From Lenzites betulinus (Eukaryota; Basidiomycota; Agaricomycetes; Polyporales; Polyporaceae): a stretch of 64,000 nucleotides of DNA. The notes beneath the pieces were generated by a model, which was not told where the DNA came from, made no database searches, and saw nothing but the letters and a program-made list of their open reading frames with translations. The translations under genes were made by a program, and so were the position numbers. Position 1 is the stretch's first letter, and the number at the start of each line of letters is the position of its first letter. The stretch lies in contig JABYQU010000041.1 in the NCBI GenBank assembly GCA_022264855.1, positions 290,874 through 354,873 of the forward strand. Reading direction: 5' to 3'. Shown here in pieces: positions 54,501-64,000 of this stretch.

Positions 54501-55385
54501 TGCTTCGGCGTCTGGTTCCCAAAGAATCTGGTCCTCCCAGTTTGCGATGTTGACCAGAAAGAAAGAGCGCTGATCCAGAGTGGGCTGAGAGACTAGAGGA
54601 TTGGACTTCTCGCGTGCCTGAGGGCGTGTCAACGCATCTGTCGCGCAGGATAATTTTGGCATTTACCTGGAGAGCACGCCGAAGGTCGTGCTCAACATCG
54701 CCGGACGCGACCACCTGTTGTACTCGCTTGCTCTCGACCTGACGCTCGGTGTCTCCCACTATCGACTGCAGGAAGTTCTTGGGGATTTCCTTCTTCTTGG
54801 GATACACAGACTCCACTGAAGGCGAGGCATGTGGGTCCGAGTAGACAGTGGTTGGGGCAGTCCACTCACCAGTGAATGGTCGCTTGGATATCCGTGATTT
54901 GTGGACGGTGACACCTTTGAATAGCTCTGTGAAGTCCAGCGTCCTATCCTTCTCGAAGGTCGGAAACCTTTCATATACCGTCTTGGGACGTTCAACAAGG
55001 CGACGGATTACGCGCTTGCGTTTCTGTCGCGAACCCATATATGTGGGGGAATTGACCTCCATCTTCACATGGCCGTCGTATTCCGTTTCCTCCTCTGCAA
55101 GCTCCCTGTCGACCTCATCTTCCCAGTCTTGCCCCTCTCCAGGGCCAACGACTTCGTCATCCTCCTCGTCCCACCTGTCGTTATAGATCTGTTTCGCGCT
55201 GAGAGTCGGAACACCAGAGATACCAAGCTGGTTGGAGAGTCCTGGTCCAGTGGGGAGGTCAAGACCACTGAGCACATTACTGAGTGAGAAGCCTGTAAGC
55301 GTCGCGATGACATCGTTCTCGTCCTAGACCGACGTCAGTAGCCACGCATGGAATGAGACTCAAGAACAGTTACCTGTCCAGCCAT
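51513..55385 (-). CDS. TAF1: TFIID subunit TAF1
   Basis: Largest TFIID subunit, scaffold for promoter recognition by RNA polymerase II. Exon 1 is only MAGQ (ATG at 55385); splicing gives DENDVIATLTGFSLSNVLSG, then an acidic N-terminal segment. Conserved blocks: SLVSQPTLDQRS-type sequence NPLVSQPTLDQRSFFLVNIA, WEDQILWEPDAEAP, SWTQSIIWGPREPFRDFTQL, FNISNDQYYEV, HRPAMQFPSNIEIRFSK, FVLWEFSEEHPPIISNFGMG, SPFMKFGYVYPGQTVPALYN, KPYQTDFLVIR, KYYIREVPNLFTVGQTYPVT, FWRLKGNWTIPSDADMLKMV and, split by an intron, RRCGHCGQMGHM-TNRKCP (CCHC knuckle). It ends KLKLTLKKS-stop. No bromodomain follows, as usual in fungi, where Bdf1-type proteins supply them. About 1,100 residues. Confidence 0.95.
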
Positions 55386-56042
55386 GACGCGAGCCCGGGT
55401 ACTAGGTGGCGCACTTCAGCTAGGTTGTGATGTTCACTCGGACAACAGAGAACAAGCCAGAAGCCTCCAGACGCGACCTGAGTAGTCGCGATGGGTGCGA
55501 GCAAGCAGAGACGGAGAAGCTGGTCGTGGTGAAGTGCGAGGATGTCAAGGCGCGAGTGAGCGGGCGGGCCGCTTACCATTGCCGACCACGTGTGACATGA
55601 TCGAGATCTGCATTCGGTCATGGGCGCTTCTCCGCACCGTCACTTTCAACAGGACCCCCGCCAATACACCAAGAGCTCATATCCGGCGCTCGGCCGGATA
55701 GGCCCAAATTCGGTGGCTCCAAAACCCTCAAAATTCGGTCATTTCCACATAACCCTCCGCCAAAACCTCAAAATTCGGGCCTCCGGCGGATGTATCATCC
55801 AAGGGCGCTTATCATATTTGCGGGCCGGGTCGCCAGAGACTCCATTCCAACCTATAATCCCGGCCGTAAGAGTGGTTAAGTGACTATCTGGAAACTACAA
55901 TTTCGGCGCAAAAATCATTGCCAGGTCCCCCGGATCCAAGGTCTCAGCTGCCGGCCGTCCCCTCATTTTCGGTGCTGTTGCACCCAAGATTTTCCCGCTG
56001 GGGCCGGATTCGGGCACATGACCTCGGCCTCCCGGAGGCCTA
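55386..56042. other. Intergenic between TAF1 and the LINE
   Basis: 657 bp. The first 260 bp are TAF1 promoter side; the rest appears to be transposon-derived (next entry). Confidence 0.5.
55651..56042. mobile_element. Partial element related to the hAT MITE, cut by the LINE
   Basis: Begins AGGACCCCCGCCAATACACC, close to the terminal repeat of the MITE at 21860 (AGGACCCCCGACATTCCACC). The interior repeats AAATTCGG at least three times within 60 bp, in the manner of subterminal motifs. No right end is found before the LINE poly(T) tract at 56043, so the element is truncated or interrupted there. Confidence 0.5.
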
Positions 56043-56244
56043 TTTTTTTTTTTTTTTTTTTTTTTTGGTGGAACGTTTACATCCAGTTTCAGTTATCCTT
56101 CTCAGGTTTGTCGTGAACTCTTAGATGCACGTTGTGTCCAGTTTCCAGGTATTCCGAGCCCGGTCGCCTTCTTTCGTTTCTGTAGACACTTCACCACGAG
56201 GAAATGCATTTACGCACGTCGTGTGGGACTCGTAGAGGTACTTC

Positions 56245-59200
56245 TCATTTCTCTCCCCTTTCCCTCTCAATACCCACTAAAACCCCGTAATTTTTGTACC
56301 AGGACTCTCTTGCCTTCTCGCTCAGGACTGGTCCCCATATCCTCGCCAGCTTGTTCTTGCTTAGGGCTCTCCTCCCCAGGTGTTGCGCCGCTGCATCCCT
56401 ATCCAGGTTTATTCTTCTGTTCATTAACGCATACCACCTGTTCCTAACTTCTTCTTCGTTGAAGCTCCTTCCTTCCTTCTGTATTACTCGCTCGCATCTT
56501 AGCTTCCATATCTCATATGCTGATTCCGTTATTATTATCTTCCACAGGTCCTCCGCGTCGTTCTCCCTTTCTCCATCCTGTCCTTTGATGGTTGCTGTCG
56601 GTGCTCCCATTACTGAACCCCACGTTATCGGCTTCCATGCCTTTCCCGTTCGTTCCCAGGTTCTTTCCGCCTCTTCCCATATTTCTCGCCTCCCCGCCTC
56701 CTCGCATTCGATCAGTATGTGTTCCATTGTTTCTATGACTCCGCATCGCTTACACGTCGCTCTTTCTTTCAGCGGTTCTGGCATGCTCGGTCTTAACCAG
56801 TGCCTTCCTACCATGAAGGCATCGTGGAGGGTTTTCCACCAGAATTGCCTGCATTCTTTTGTCATATTCTTGTTCTTTAGCGACGTCCACATCATTTGCG
56901 GTTTTAGTTTGGCCTCATACGCCGTTCCGGCTTCCTCTAGGATTCTTCCCATTGTGTTCTCCGTCGCTTTCCTCGGGGGGGTCTTTTTCGCTTTTGCTTC
57001 TCGTATCGCCCGGTATGCTAGCTTCTGTGTTATCGCCTGTAGCTTCACTCCCGTGACTCTTAGTTCCCTCGGGACTTCTAGGCTCATTTCGTCTCCTTGT
57101 TCTTTCGCCGCTCCCTCCCCTGCCAGTCTGTCTGCCTCCTCGTTCTCCCTGACCCCGCTGTGTCCTTTGACCCATTTAAAGGTAGTCCACGCTTTCCTTC
57201 TCCTCATCTCCGCCACTGCAGCTCTCAGTACTCCCTTGTTTTTCGTCATCAGGTATCCGCTGTCCTCGTGCTTTTTCACGTCAAGTGTCAGCGCGTTCAT
57301 TGTTGTCTTTGAGTCCGTCACCTGACAGAGGTTTACGTTGGTTTCTACTACCTTCGTTGCCAGCAGGGCTGCTAGCGCCTCACCCACTTGGTTCGTCTGC
57401 TCGATATCCTTGGGGACTCTGATTGATATGTTCCTCTCGTCGCCATCCCCTACGAAGACTCCGGCTCCCGCTCTTGCATCTGCATAGCCGTTTTTTTCGC
57501 ATGCACCGTCCGTGGCTACTGTTTGCCACTCTCCCGCTTCGCTGCGTTTCATGTCCAGCCTCTCGTTGCACACCTCGCTCCCTTCCGTGAAGATCCTGAA
57601 GGTGTCCGCAATCGCGCCTCCCGTTGTTATTGTCCTGTCGAAAGCAACGCCTTCTGCCACCTCCTCCTCCGCGCGTTGCCTTTCACTCGCTTCGTGGTCC
57701 TGCGGGTGCTCTCCTCTCGGGTCCCACTTAGGCGGCAGCAGGTCCAGTATCCGCTTCGCCCTTGCCATACATCTATGCGGGTTGCTGCAACGGTCTTCTA
57801 CAATCATCTTTTCGCATCTTTTGCATGCACATCTCTGGTTTGGTTGGTGCTCTCCCTCCCTTATCGCTTCCGCTATGTTTTCGAAGTCCCCTACCGTTCT
57901 TGCCCGGTGGTTTGTCATGAGGCACCTTTTCGCCGCTGTCCTCCTCGTGAGTTTTCTCATGCTCTTCATATCTGTTTGCGCGTGGTCCCACATCGGCATG
58001 CTTCGCAGGATTTCTCTTGTGAACGCCAAGCCCTCTTGCCGCAGCCCGTACTTCCTTGCTATCATTATCATCGCTTTCAGGTCTCTCGGCAGGGCTGAGA
58101 TCTTGGGGTTCCAGTGCTGAGTGAAGATGTTCACCCGCTCCTCGCTCTCCCTCGCGCCTTCCGCTTCGGTCACCGTGTTGGCTATTAGGTCGTCGGCTAC
58201 CATTGCCCACGTTGGCCTCTTTCTTCCTATCGCCAAGTATTGCTTCAGCCACATGATCTCAATGGCCTCATTCCTCGCTTCTAGGTCTATGACTTTCAGT
58301 CCTCCCATCTCCTGGGGTAGGTGCAGGTACTCCATCGCCACCGGCACTTGTTTCCTCTCGTCCCACAGGTACTCTCTGATCATTTTCGTCAGCCGCTTCG
58401 TTGTTTGCGGCGGCATCCTCTGCGCATCTGCCAGGAACTGGGTCATGCTCCCTACTACCATTTGCGCTGCGTGCCGTTTCCCGTTCATCGTCGCATGGCC
58501 TCGTCTCCATCTCGTCATTGCCGCTTCTACTTTCGCCAGTCTGGTTGTCCAGACACCCACCTCGTCCACGTCGTTTCCCAGGTACGCTCCCAGTATTCTT
58601 ACTGCCTCCCCGTCGGCCGCCAATCTAACTTCTCGTGGGTAGTTCCTCCACTGTCCCGTCTCCCTGTGTTTTCTCGCCACGTTCCTCCTGTATTCCTTCG
58701 AGCCTATCGGTATCAGTTCCGTTTTCCCGATGTTGAACTTTGCTTTCGCTGCTGAGCACCACTTATCCAGGACTTTCTGTAGTGATTCGAAGTCGTCTCC
58801 CTCCCTCAGATATACCGTTGTGTCGTCTGCGAAGAGGGTCGCTTTAAGGCTCTCCCAGGCTCCCGGTATCTCAAACCCTCTTAGGTCCGAGTGTCTGATC
58901 ATTGCTGACAGCGGCTCGATTGCCAGGTCGAAAAGCAGGCATGACAGGGGGTCCCCTTGCCTCACACCCCTATAGATCTTGTAGGTTCTGCTTGTTACTC
59001 CGTTTACTGCCACCGAAGTGACTGCGTTTTCATACAGCGCTTTAACTGTCTTCGTGTAGTTGTCCGGGATTCCGAAAGCCTCTAGCACTCTCCACAGGTA
59101 ATCGTGCGCTATTCTGTCGTAAGCCTTTTCTTGATCCAGGGCCACTATCATCCCGTTTTCTTCTTTGGCTTCCGCCCACGACAGCATCAGCTTCGCCAGC

Positions 59201-61578
59201 TGCGTGTGATCTCTCAGTCTTCTCCCCGGTACGAAACCTGCTTGGGCGGGGTGTATCAGCGCGGGCGCCGCCGCGGCCAGCTTCACCGCCATTATTTTCG
59301 TGAGGAGTTTATAATCTGTGTTTAGCAGGGTGATTGGCCTGTAGTTTACGACCTTCGTTAACTCCCCCTTTTCTTTGTAGATCGGGGCTATCCACCCCTC
59401 CGCAAAATTCGTGCCCTTGGCTACTCCGTGTCGTTGGATGTCCACAAGGGCTTCTGTGAGTATTTTCGCTACGTTTACTGCGTTCCCTGCCCTCTCCGGG
59501 TGTCTCTCGTTCTCCTTATACCTCTCATGCATCGTCTTCCACACTTCGTATTGTATTCCGTCCAGGCCCGGGGCCGTGCCCGCTTTCGCCGTTCTGAGTG
59601 CCAGCTCGACGTCCTCCTCGCTAACTTCTGCCGCCATCTCTTCAGCGTCCTCCTCCGTTACTCTTTCGGTGATGTGTTTCAGCGTATCCTTGATGTCGTT
59701 TTCTCGTTCTTCCCCTCTCGTTATCTCCGGGCCATCCTCCTGGATTCCGTCGTAGTGTTTCCTCGCCATCTCTGCCATTCTTTCTGGGTTCGTCTCGTAC
59801 ACTCTTTCCCCTTCTCTCGTGAGTATCCCCTCCTTCTCGAAAGCGGGGATTAACTCTCTTGGTTTCGGGTCTCTATGGATCCCTGTCCAGTACTTCGTTG
59901 GCAGCTCCCCGTCGCATCTGTGCTTTGCTTTTGTCCTCGCTTGCCTCTGTTTTATTCTTATCTCTTTCATGCTTCTCACCTGGTCTGTGAGTTTCCTTTG
60001 CTCGTCTCTTACTTCCGTCCTCTCGTCGTCTAATTTTGCCAGCTCCTTTAGCCGTTCTTCTGCCTCTTTGATCTCTAGGAGCATCTTGGGGACCGTTTCC
60101 TGTTCCCGTTTTCTCGCCATTCCTAGCCAGTCTCGTTTGAGTGCGTGCAGGATTGTCTGTGCATTTCTCTCTTCCGATCTGCCTTCCTTACACACTTCTT
60201 CCAGGGCGTCCATCGCTTCCTTTCCCCTCGCTTTCATCTGCTTCGCCAGGTGCTTGTCCTTCAGTAGTCCTAGGGGGAACACCGGTCTTCCCTTGCCCAC
60301 TTCTGGGGCTGTCGGCGTGGTGAGCAGGACTGTCGCCATGCTGTGGTCTGTTCTGACCCCCACCGGCTCTATCTTCCACTCTCTGGCCCACTTCTCCTCT
60401 CCGTTTTTTATGTATATTCTGTCTAGCCTTGACATCGTTAGCTGTTCGCCGCTTCCCCTCTGAAATGTGAAGGCTCTGTCTCCCGGGTGCGTCTTTCTCC
60501 AGCCATCGACCATGCTCAGACCCAGCACTCTTTTCAGCTCGTCCAGTGCGTCCACCGAGCGATCGCTCTCATCCATCCTCGCTGGGACTCTGTCTATCGC
60601 ATCCTCGACATTGTTGAAATCACCGGCCATCAGGTGGGGTTTGCCCAGTTCCCTGTTGTCCTCGTAGTACTGGCTCACTTGCTCATAGAACCTCCTCCTC
60701 TCCTCGCTGCCCGCCGAGGTGGGTGCGTATATGCATAATATCCTCCTCTCTTCTCCGCCTCTCCACGGCATCGTCAGGTGGAGGGCTCTCCCGGGGACCA
60801 CCACTCTCACTCTCGCGCCCTCCGCGTTGACTATTCTTTTGTTTATTACAATCGCCACGCCTTCCCTCTGCGTTGGGGCCGTTGGGTGTTCCGAGTGCAT
60901 CACTTTAATTCTTCGCGCGAAGATTCGTTGGACGTCCCGCCTTCTACTTTCCGTTAGGTGCGTCTCCTGCAGAAGTAGGATGCCTATTCTCTGGTCTTGC
61001 ATTGTTCTATACATCTTACCCCACTTGTTCTCCTTATGGCCTTGTATCAGATTCCCATAGCCGTTCATGTTCAGGGTGCCAATTCTGACCGCCGTTTTCT
61101 GCGCTTTCCTTTCCTTCGCCGTTCGATTCCCCGATCGCCTCTTCCTGCTCGCTTTTGGGGACCTTGCTTGTTCCTCTTCCTCTCCCCTTTGTTCTACTTC
61201 TCCCTCGCTCTCCTGCTCCTCCGACTCGTTCTTGTTCTCTCTCCTTTGTTGCTCTTGCCTCCGCTCCTGCTCGTTTCTTGTTCTCTCTGTTCCAGCATTC
61301 GTCGTCCTATCCTCCTCGTACCCTATCTCATTGTTCTCCTCACTCCCTCGCTCTCTCGCTTCCTCTCCCTCATGCCTCCTCTGTGTGTTTGCCCCGCCTC
61401 CGATCTCAGGGGTGCGTTCCTCGTGCTGTGAGGCGGCGGGGCTGGCCCCACGCTCTCCCGCTCCCCCGAGGCGCTGTTCACCGTTCGCCTGTGTATGCTC
61501 CGTTATAATGATATGTGTTCGTTGTATTTGTTCCGTAGTTGCTGTGTGTCCCGCGCGTTGCAACCATCCGCGCAGCTA
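56245..61578 (-). CDS. LINE ORF2: endonuclease, reverse transcriptase, RNase H
   Basis: Uninterrupted frame of about 1,770 codons. The N-terminus is charged and Glu/Arg-rich. APE-type endonuclease at roughly 160-400: IGTLNMNGYG, ILLLQETHL, HLMAGDFNNVEDAID, TMSRLDRIYI, VRTDHSMA. Reverse transcriptase at roughly 680-960: YRPITLLNTDYKLLTKIM, QAGFVPGRRLRDHTQ, VALDQEKAYDRIAHDYLW, GVRQGDPLSCLLFDLAIEPL and the catalytic ATLFADDTTVYL. RNase H further on: VATDGACEKNGYADARAGAG, GEALAAL, VTDSKTTMNAL, VKGHSGVRENEEADRLAG. A zf-RVT motif CKRCGVIETMEHILIEC near the C-terminus. All catalytic acids are present. No in-frame ATG precedes the endonuclease; the first is in TLNMNG itself. An ATG at 61567 is one frame off. 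Confidence 0.93.
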
Positions 61579-61927
61579 GGTGGCATATCCCGGCCACCAC
61601 GGTCGACTCTGCATTTAGCGTCCTCCTGCACCCCGGGTGTGCATTCGTTCGCTAGCTTCAGCCTCTCGGCGCGGCACGTCGAGGCCTAAATAGGCCGCCG
61701 CTTGTGTTTTGTTACAGCGTAGCTTTCCTGTCCCGCGGACGGTCAGTATATTCGGGCATACGCTGGACCACCTTGCTACCACTGCTTGGCCGTCTCGGGA
61801 CGCGGTTGCCAGTGTTGCAGGTCGGCTCGAGTCGGTTGGTCAGGCCCGCCCCTCATTGCCAAGAGAAAAGCATGCTTGTCGCTGTATGCATATTGTTGTG
61901 CTAGGTACATTCCAAGATACGCCTTGC

Positions 61928-62374
61928 CTACTGTCCCCAGCCCCCGTTCCGCTCGTTCCAGTTCAGGCCTCTCCTCCCGCCTCTCTGGCTTGCTCCTCGT
62001 CCTGCTTGGTCGTTCCTCGTCAGCTGCTGTTGGAGCTGGTACTGCTGAGCGCGCAGCGCGCCCCCTCCGCCCCGCCCCAGGGACATGCTCTGCGCTCGCT
62101 GCTGACTCCCGGCGTAGCTAGGTCTGCCGCCTCTCGGCGCGCCGCGTCCCATCGGTCCTTGTACCGTCGTCCACTGCTGGCCCGGGGTAGGGTCCGACTC
62201 TTTCGGGGGTGCTCTCGGGCCCTTCCATATCGCCAGATGCGTGAAGGGACAGTCCTCGTAGTCGTGATCGACTCCATGGCAGCCTGCACATCGCGTGAGC
62301 GGTCGCGGGACGCAGACCGTCGTTGATACGGTAAGAGGTGCTCTGACGGCCGATAGCCGAGGGGTAGAGGACGT
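61928..62374 (-). pseudogene. CCHC zinc-knuckle ORF, probable LINE ORF1 C-terminal part
   Basis: Open frame of about 148 codons with no ATG at its head. It contains RCAGCHGVDHDYEDCPF, a C-x2-C-x4-H-x4-C knuckle as in retroelement nucleocapsid-like proteins, then a Gly/Arg/Gln-rich tail (GRGAPRGGRPSYAGSQQRAQ) ending ERNGGWGQ-stop. Another frame upstream (to about 62531) reads RETSLLLAREQYTDRPTSEP and would join only with a one-nucleotide shift near 62300. So the ORF is either broken or read with a frameshift. It is on the same strand as ORF2, about 350 nt before it. Confidence 0.55.
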
Positions 62375-62881
62375 CTAGGTGTGTGATGAAGGGGAGTAAG
62401 GTCTCGAGCTCCCTAGGTTCGCTGGTAGGCCGGTCCGTATACTGTTCGCGCGCGAGCAGGAGGGAGGTCTCTCGCGCACCGGGTGAGAGCGCGCGCGGAC
62501 TCGCGCTGTAGAAGGGGCGCGCGCGGAGGTAAACTCAGTAACGCAACGCGCGCAGGAATAACGCAACGCTCGCAGTCAGCCGCGGGGCTTCGCAACGCAG
62601 TACGCACGCAGTAAAACGCAGGAGGAACGGAATAAACGCAATATACGCAACTGACGGTACGCTGTCACAGCGGAGAGGTCTCCAGTCGTCCTGCCTTGAA
62701 GGGGAAGCTGTTGCACGTTGAGAAGCGCGAGGGACACGTTCCCAGCAGTTGAGAGAGTGAGGGGTGGATTGTCTGGGGGGTTCGAATGCCCCGAAATGAC
62801 TATGTACAAGAATGCCCGCAGGCGGAATCCAAAACACGTGCTACCATACGGGAGATAAGCGGAAACCGGGCCCGGGAGGCC

Positions 62882-63259
62882 TCGCGCGCCGGGCGCGCTC
62901 GCCGCGCGCGATCCGACTCTTCGCGCGCCTCGTGCGCGCGCCACTGATGCGCCCAACGGACCCGCGCGCGCGAGCAGCTAGGGCAGAGGGCTCTGGATAG
63001 CGACAGGCATCGCGCGCGCCGTGGTGAAGTGCCCGCGCGCATCTTGACCTTGCGCGCGATGGGCTACGCGCACTGCGCGCGCGACGTAGGGGGTACCGAA
63101 GTGTGCGGTGGGCTCTGCGCGCGCTGTGGTTGGCGTGCGCGCGCAAGGGTGGAGAAGGAGGGTTTCTGGCCTGGAACGCCTGTGGAGCGTATCATCTCCC
63201 CCCCACTAAAATCTTGACCGCCCTCGGTCAACGCGATCGATGCCGGGGGTCCTTGGAAG
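62882..63259. other. GCGCGC-rich upstream region
   Basis: About 380 bp packed with runs of alternating G and C of six or more (for example near 62890, 62903, 62923, 62963, 63005, 63035, 63070, 63115 and 63137). No ORF on it is supported. It forms the 5' flank of the orphan gene. Confidence 0.6.
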
Positions 63260-63266
63260 TATAAAA
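63260..63266 (+). promoter_or_regulatory. TATA box of the orphan gene
   Basis: TATAAAA 47 nt before an ATG in the context GCCACCATGA, which is an excellent translation-start context. Confidence 0.75.
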
Positions 63267-63306
63267 GGGGGTGGGGTATAGGATAGAGGCCGACCCTGCC
63301 GCCACC

Positions 63307-63958
63307 ATGAGCATGACACTAGAACAACTCTTGCAAGTCGGTGTCGAGCTGCGCAGCCTTCATCCTGACGCCACCCTGCCTAGGATCGACCGCGCGACCA
63401 ATGCACTGCGTCGGGTCGTTGAGGGAGGACGTGGTTCGGAGGGGGACTTGCGCGCGCGCATAGCTGCCGTGGTGCGCGCCTTTGTGAGTCGCGCGCGCTG
63501 CCTCCGCGCGCTGTTGCTGACCGCGCGCGCAGGAGGCCCACTACATCGTCTACCCGCGCGGGGCCACGCTCGCGGAGCGCGTAGAGGCCGTCGAGGGGAT
63601 CGTCACGGCCATTCCGCCCGTATTCGGGCTCGCGCGCGTCTTTGAGGACGAGTTCTACGCCATGCGCACCAGGGTCGCGCCGATGATCTTCAACCAATGG
63701 CTGCCGGTCCTCGCGCTGCTAGAACACCGCGCGCGCGAATATCGCGACGCTCTTGTAGGCCTGCGCGCGCTGGATCCAATGAACGCGCCAGCTCCGTCGA
63801 CCTTGGTCCGCGTCGAAGGCCACTTGCAGGACATCCAGGACTTGAAGCGCGAGCTAGTCAACGCACGGTTCGCCTATGGGGAGGGGGACTTGGACATCTT
63901 GGAGAGTAACGACGCCCATGGGGACGCGCGCACGGTTCCGCGGACCGCGGAAATGTAG
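63307..63958 (+). CDS. Two-exon orphan protein of 200 residues
   Basis: I do not recognise a family. Exon 1 (63307-63483) encodes 59 residues starting MSMTLEQLLQVGVELRSLHP. A 49-nt intron (63484-63532) has GTGAGT, a CTGAC branch site and GCAG. Exon 2 encodes 141 residues from EAHYIVYPRGATLAERVEAV to RTVPRTAEM-stop. The protein looks mostly helical with heptad-like stretches (VEGIVTAIPPVFGLARVFED, LALLEHRAREYRDALVGL, LVRVEGHLQDIQDLKREL) and has no signal peptide, cysteine or membrane span. TATA box, start context, intron and in-frame joining all support a real gene. Its codons share the GCGCGC bias of the surroundings. The role is unknown. Confidence 0.7.
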
Positions 63959-64000
63959 AGGGCTGCGCGCGCTATAGGGAGACACGGCCGCGCGCGACTG

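Larger units (their letters stand above)
56043..62873 (-). mobile_element. LINE (non-LTR retrotransposon), APE endonuclease type
   Basis: A minus-strand element. Its poly(A) tail appears as 24 Ts at 56043-56066. It contains a full-length pol ORF and, upstream, a CCHC-knuckle ORF fragment. The 5' end is uncertain. Two 8-bp candidate target duplications exist: GAGGCCTA (56035-56042 and 61681-61688), giving a 5.6-kb element, or GGAGGCCT (56034-56041 and 62874-62881), giving a 6.8-kb element that includes the knuckle ORF. I use the longer limit because LINEs of this type normally carry an ORF1 (inference). Confidence 0.75.

Noticed and set aside
61567..61567. ATG at 61567 as start of LINE ORF2
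   Set aside because: It is in another frame and hits a stop after about 30 codons.
55651..63254. GGGGGTCCT at 63246-63254 as the missing right end of the element at 55651, with the LINE nested inside
   Set aside because: Only about 10-12 bases match and the 8-bp flanks differ (CTTTCAAC versus TGGAAGTA). Probably chance.
1..64000. CRISPR arrays, prokaryotic operons or phage defence genes
   Set aside because: The DNA is plainly eukaryotic (spliceosomal introns, tRNA with Pol III signals). The repeats found are tandem or transposon-like, without regular spacers.

Overview
The window is nuclear DNA of a filamentous basidiomycete, most likely a wood-decaying polypore (Agaricomycetes, Polyporales-like). 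Reasons: genes are cut into many exons by introns of about 50-65 nt with GT...AG ends and CTNAC-type branch sites; the sequence is GC-rich; and the content includes a secreted high-redox-type laccase, a GH3 beta-xylosidase, HET and PacC/Rim101 proteins, and a LINE. The species assignment is inference; nothing here names it.

Layout: 0-5 kb, a FAD aromatic-ring monooxygenase (+) converging on an ACS/Dal5-type MFS transporter (-). 5-12 kb, chaperonin subunit CCT7 (-) head-to-head with the DNA-repair helicase/ubiquitin ligase RAD5 (+), then a tRNA-Leu(AAG). 12.7-13.5 kb, a direct duplication of about 380 bp. 13.7-15.5 kb, a divergent pair of small transcription factors: a Zn2Cys6 protein (-) and a bHLH protein (+) whose loop carries an AT-hook-like insert. 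15.5-24 kb, a gene desert holding a decayed tandem array (16.2-19.3 kb), a hairpin, and a complete hAT-type MITE with an 8-bp target duplication. 24-30.5 kb, a lignocellulose block: laccase (+), beta-xylosidase (-), and a basic-secretory-protein-like metallopeptidase (+). 30.9-34.9 kb, FCP1, with two unusually long introns, one carrying a MITE-like insert and one a tandem duplication. 35.3-37.9 kb, two tandem short-chain dehydrogenases. 38.3-47.3 kb, a myosin regulatory light chain-like EF-hand protein, a conserved nuclear-looking unknown, a possible small-heat-shock-protein fragment, a single-exon HET protein and PacC/RIM101. 47.3-51.5 kb, an intergenic stretch with decayed repeats. 51.5-55.4 kb, TAF1. 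55.6-62.9 kb, mobile DNA: a terminal fragment related to the hAT MITE, then a LINE with intact endonuclease-RT-RNase H ORF and poly(A) tail, and a CCHC zinc-knuckle ORF upstream. 63.3-64 kb, a two-exon orphan gene in a stretch packed with GCGCGC hexamers.

Most genes are ordinary housekeeping or decay-related fungal genes. The less ordinary material is structural: the MITE and its relative, the repeat-bearing FCP1 introns, the decayed array, the LINE with no in-frame AUG before its endonuclease domain, the bHLH/AT-hook arrangement, and the orphan gene in GCGCGC-dense DNA. I did not find convincing evidence of a new defence or metabolic system. All exon structures were read by eye from splice signals and family motifs.
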